Below the pieces are notes generated by a model. The model worked only from the letters and a program-made list of their open reading frames with translations, was not told the DNA's origin and ran no database searches. A DNA stretch of 64,000 nucleotides from Gudongella sp046224405. GTDB taxonomy: Bacteria > Bacillota > Clostridia > Tissierellales > Tissierellaceae. The stretch lies in contig NZ_JBJXRK010000001.1 in the NCBI RefSeq assembly GCF_046224405.1, positions 404,824 to 468,823 of the forward strand, written 5' to 3'. Numbering within the stretch: the stretch's first letter is position 1; each line of letters starts with the position of its first letter. Below are positions 62,438-64,000 of the stretch, piece by piece. A program made the translations under genes and the position numbers.

Positions 62438-63031
62438 CTATGAAAGGCAGAGACTAAAGATGTCATTCTTGTGTTTCCTTATATTTTTTGTATCGATATC
62501 TTCTCCGATTTGTTTTCGATCTTTCATATCCAGCCATGCTTTAATCTTAAACAGGATTACTATTTCGATTTCAATTAGTGAATAACCATCCACAATCTGT
62601 TTTCCCTTTACTAATAAATCGTAATATTCGTCGTTTAATAGAATTGCAGAGAGACTTACGATGCTCTCATCAATGTGAAATGGAGTCAGCCCCCAATCGA
62701 AACTATGTCTAAAATTATTAGGAAGCCTACTGAAGAGCTCAATCATTTTGGGAAAGGATGAATCTTTTGGTTCAGTAAAACGATAGAATTGATTTTTGCC
62801 CGTTCCCTTCTCACGATACTCATATCCTCCATCTTCTATGAATTGCCAGAAGGTTTCTCCAAATGATGGATCTAGAGCCTCCAGAATGAGTACCATATCC
62901 AGATCCTTGGTTGCTCGAAATGGAACTCCAAGTTCATCCATAATAATATCGCAAGCTGTTCCTCCAATAAAGACATACTGACTTGTATGATTTCCAAAAT
63001 ACTCTTTAAATTTTTCTAATCCGTGTACCAT
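62438..63031 (-). CDS. Nucleotidyltransferase-fold protein, possible AbiEii-like toxin
   Basis: 197 residues. FIGGTACDIIMDELGVPFRA (20 residues) then TKDLDMVLILE gives the GG(T/S)...DxD pattern of the minimal nucleotidyltransferase fold used by AbiEii/MenT-type toxins and DUF6036-like proteins. A C-terminal region (LFKIKAWLDMKDRK) contains the conserved K-x-x-A-x-x-x-R/K-x-x-K pattern. ATG at 63031 follows GAGGTGAGCC. It overlaps the upstream winged-helix gene by 16 bases. A toxin-antitoxin role is inferred from fold and pairing. Confidence 0.7.
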   Translation of the reverse strand: MVHGLEKFKEYFGNHTSQYVFIGGTACDIIMDELGVPFRATKDLDMVLILEALDPSFGETFWQFIEDGGYEYREKGTGKNQFYRFTEPKDSSFPKMIELFSRLPNNFRHSFDWGLTPFHIDESIVSLSAILLNDEYYDLLVKGKQIVDGYSLIEIEIVILFKIKAWLDMKDRKQIGEDIDTKNIRKHKNDIFSLCLS

Positions 63032-63993
63032 GGCTCACCTCGCAAGATTTCCTCTAATGCCTGCTCAACTCTCTCATCAGATTCTTCCTTCAAAGACGCA
63101 TATAATGACAGTAGGTCCACATGACGACTATTAGAAAACAGTCCAGGATCATAGTCCCAAAGCTCTAGCTCCACCGGTCTTGTATCATTTATAAGGTCCT
63201 TATTCTTAATAATTTCAACCTGCTCTTTATTCAGCTTGTTTCTGTCTATTGCCATGATTGGATTAGCAGGTGGATTGATCATGGACAATTCTGCCAAAGC
63301 ATCCAGTCCAGCTGTCAAAGCACCAAAAGGTTTTGTCTTTGTGTAGATGATTTTCCTCACTGGCGTCTTTAGATATTCGCGCCCTCTTAGAAAGTAGTCC
63401 GGGTCTGGGATCCTCTTATAATCCTTGCTGCGGCCAGTCATACCTCCTATTTCATAGGTGATGAGATTCGCATGGTATAGATCATTTAATGCTCTAGATG
63501 CTGTCATTTTATTGAATCCCACCTTTTCCGCAAACTCAGTCGTGTTTAAGACTTCCTCCTTATGATACAAAAAGTACAAATACGCAATCTGTGCAGGTGT
63601 TGTAAAGCTAATCTTCTTATCTTCGAAATTTTCTTGGGCCTTTTTCATGTCAAGTCCCAAGAATGGCATATACATCTGTCCATCTTCAATTACAAAGGAT
63701 ATCCTGTTTTCAATCAGACTTTTTCTTCTATACCTCGTGATATCTCTGTAGAACAAAACAACTTGACAATCCGTTAGGTTCTTAACTTGTTTTATATGCT
63801 TTTGAAGCTGGTTGATATTTGGCATTTCATCAAGGACTTCTAATAAAATACACCGTGTCCCAAGAATCTTCATCTCATAGAAGTTGTAGCTATCCCCTAA
63901 AAAAACCGGAAAATTATTCTTTTTAGGCCACGGTTTTACTGTAAGATGTTCATCGATGTTTTCTTTCAAATAAAGCTCTGCTGACATGACCAA
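63016..63993 (-). CDS. Winged-helix protein paired with the nucleotidyltransferase (5' end at window edge)
   Basis: About 325 residues; the start may be the ATG at 63987, but the frame is still open to the right edge, so it may begin outside. The middle (about 135-195) is a MarR-like winged helix: TPAQIAYLYFLYHKEEVLNT (20 residues), FAEKVGFNKMTASRALNDLY (20 residues), HANLITYEIGG. The N-terminal 130 residues are unrecognised and the C-terminal region (PFGALTAGLDALAELSMINP, 20 residues) resembles that of AbiEi-like antitoxins. It is probably the antitoxin or regulator of the following gene. Confidence 0.65.
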   Translation of the reverse strand: MVMSAELYLKENIDEHLTVKPWPKKNNFPVFLGDSYNFYEMKILGTRCILLEVLDEMPNINQLQKHIKQVKNLTDCQVVLFYRDITRYRRKSLIENRISFVIEDGQMYMPFLGLDMKKAQENFEDKKISFTTPAQIAYLYFLYHKEEVLNTTEFAEKVGFNKMTASRALNDLYHANLITYEIGGMTGRSKDYKRIPDPDYFLRGREYLKTPVRKIIYTKTKPFGALTAGLDALAELSMINPPANPIMAIDRNKLNKEQVEIIKNKDLINDTRPVELELWDYDPGLFSNSRHVDLLSLYASLKEESDERVEQALEEILRGEPWYTD

Positions 63994-64000
63994 TTGGATC

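Overview
The window reads as a low-GC Gram-positive anaerobe of the Clostridia/Tissierellia type. This is an inference from several things seen in the sequence: strong GGAGG-type ribosome binding sites, a T-box, a TPP riboswitch with ThiW and CytX, a tungsten-type aldehyde oxidoreductase, and sodium-based energetics (a sodium:solute symporter and an N-type F-ATPase). No rRNA, tRNA, CRISPR array, prophage or complete insertion sequence was seen. Most genes lie on the minus strand.

Layout. 0-1 kb: a LacI-family regulator cut by the left edge, with its own operator. 1.1-7.1 kb: a six-gene operon (small membrane protein, sodium:solute symporter, iron-sulfur flavoprotein, acyl-CoA ligase, ketoacyl-synthase-III-like enzyme, SDR). 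A divergent TetR gene and two palindromic sites suggest its control; the operon looks like uptake, CoA activation and conversion of an unknown carboxylic acid. 8.1-9.3 kb: an MscS channel and a tandem REP-like repeat. 9.3-12.8 kb: pyruvate carboxylase, then a small HTH protein. 13.5-21.6 kb: a complete histidine operon (hisZGDCBHAF-IE-J), headed by what looks like a ribosome-dependent attenuator with a 19-codon leader peptide carrying three consecutive His codons. 21.7-26.4 kb: argH-argG-GNAT-M20 deacylase behind an Arg-type T-box (AGG specifier). 26.5-28.2 kb: a secreted subtilisin. 28.4-34.8 kb: an N-ATPase operon in the order atpDCQRBEFAG, with a c subunit carrying two carboxylates and a b subunit whose C-terminus looks like the missing delta subunit. 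34.9-36 kb: an Ldh2/malate-dehydrogenase-type oxidoreductase. 36.2-40.1 kb: a TPP-controlled thiamin salvage operon (thiW-thiD-cytX-thiM-thiE). 40.2-43.7 kb: a CopB-type copper ATPase with a multicopper oxidase.

43.8-46.7 kb holds small accessory genes (DUF1801, Nim-like flavin protein, GNAT, a heptad-repeat coiled-coil protein made of 21-bp DNA repeats, a pRiA4-ORF3-like protein). 46.8-53.1 kb is a complete Wadjet (jetABCD) plasmid-defence operon. 53.3-57.6 kb is an alcohol-aldehyde-acid module (ADH, AOR, MoaD/ThiS-like protein) with a divergent LysR gene. 57.7-59.1 kb is a BBE-type flavin oxidase. 59.3-62.2 kb is a two-gene operon, a repeat-rich protein and an HD-GYP protein, which appear to share a homologous N-terminal domain. 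62.4-64 kb is a nucleotidyltransferase/HTH pair resembling an AbiE-type toxin-antitoxin system, reaching the right edge.

The best candidates for a second look are the his leader-peptide attenuator (Firmicutes normally use T-boxes), the b-delta fusion in the N-ATPase, the TetR/symporter/KASIII-like operon with an altered active site, the GNAT-M20 pair in the arginine operon, and the HEAT-like/HD-GYP pair. Wadjet is a known system but is complete here. All homology calls come from reading motifs and gene order; no database search was run.
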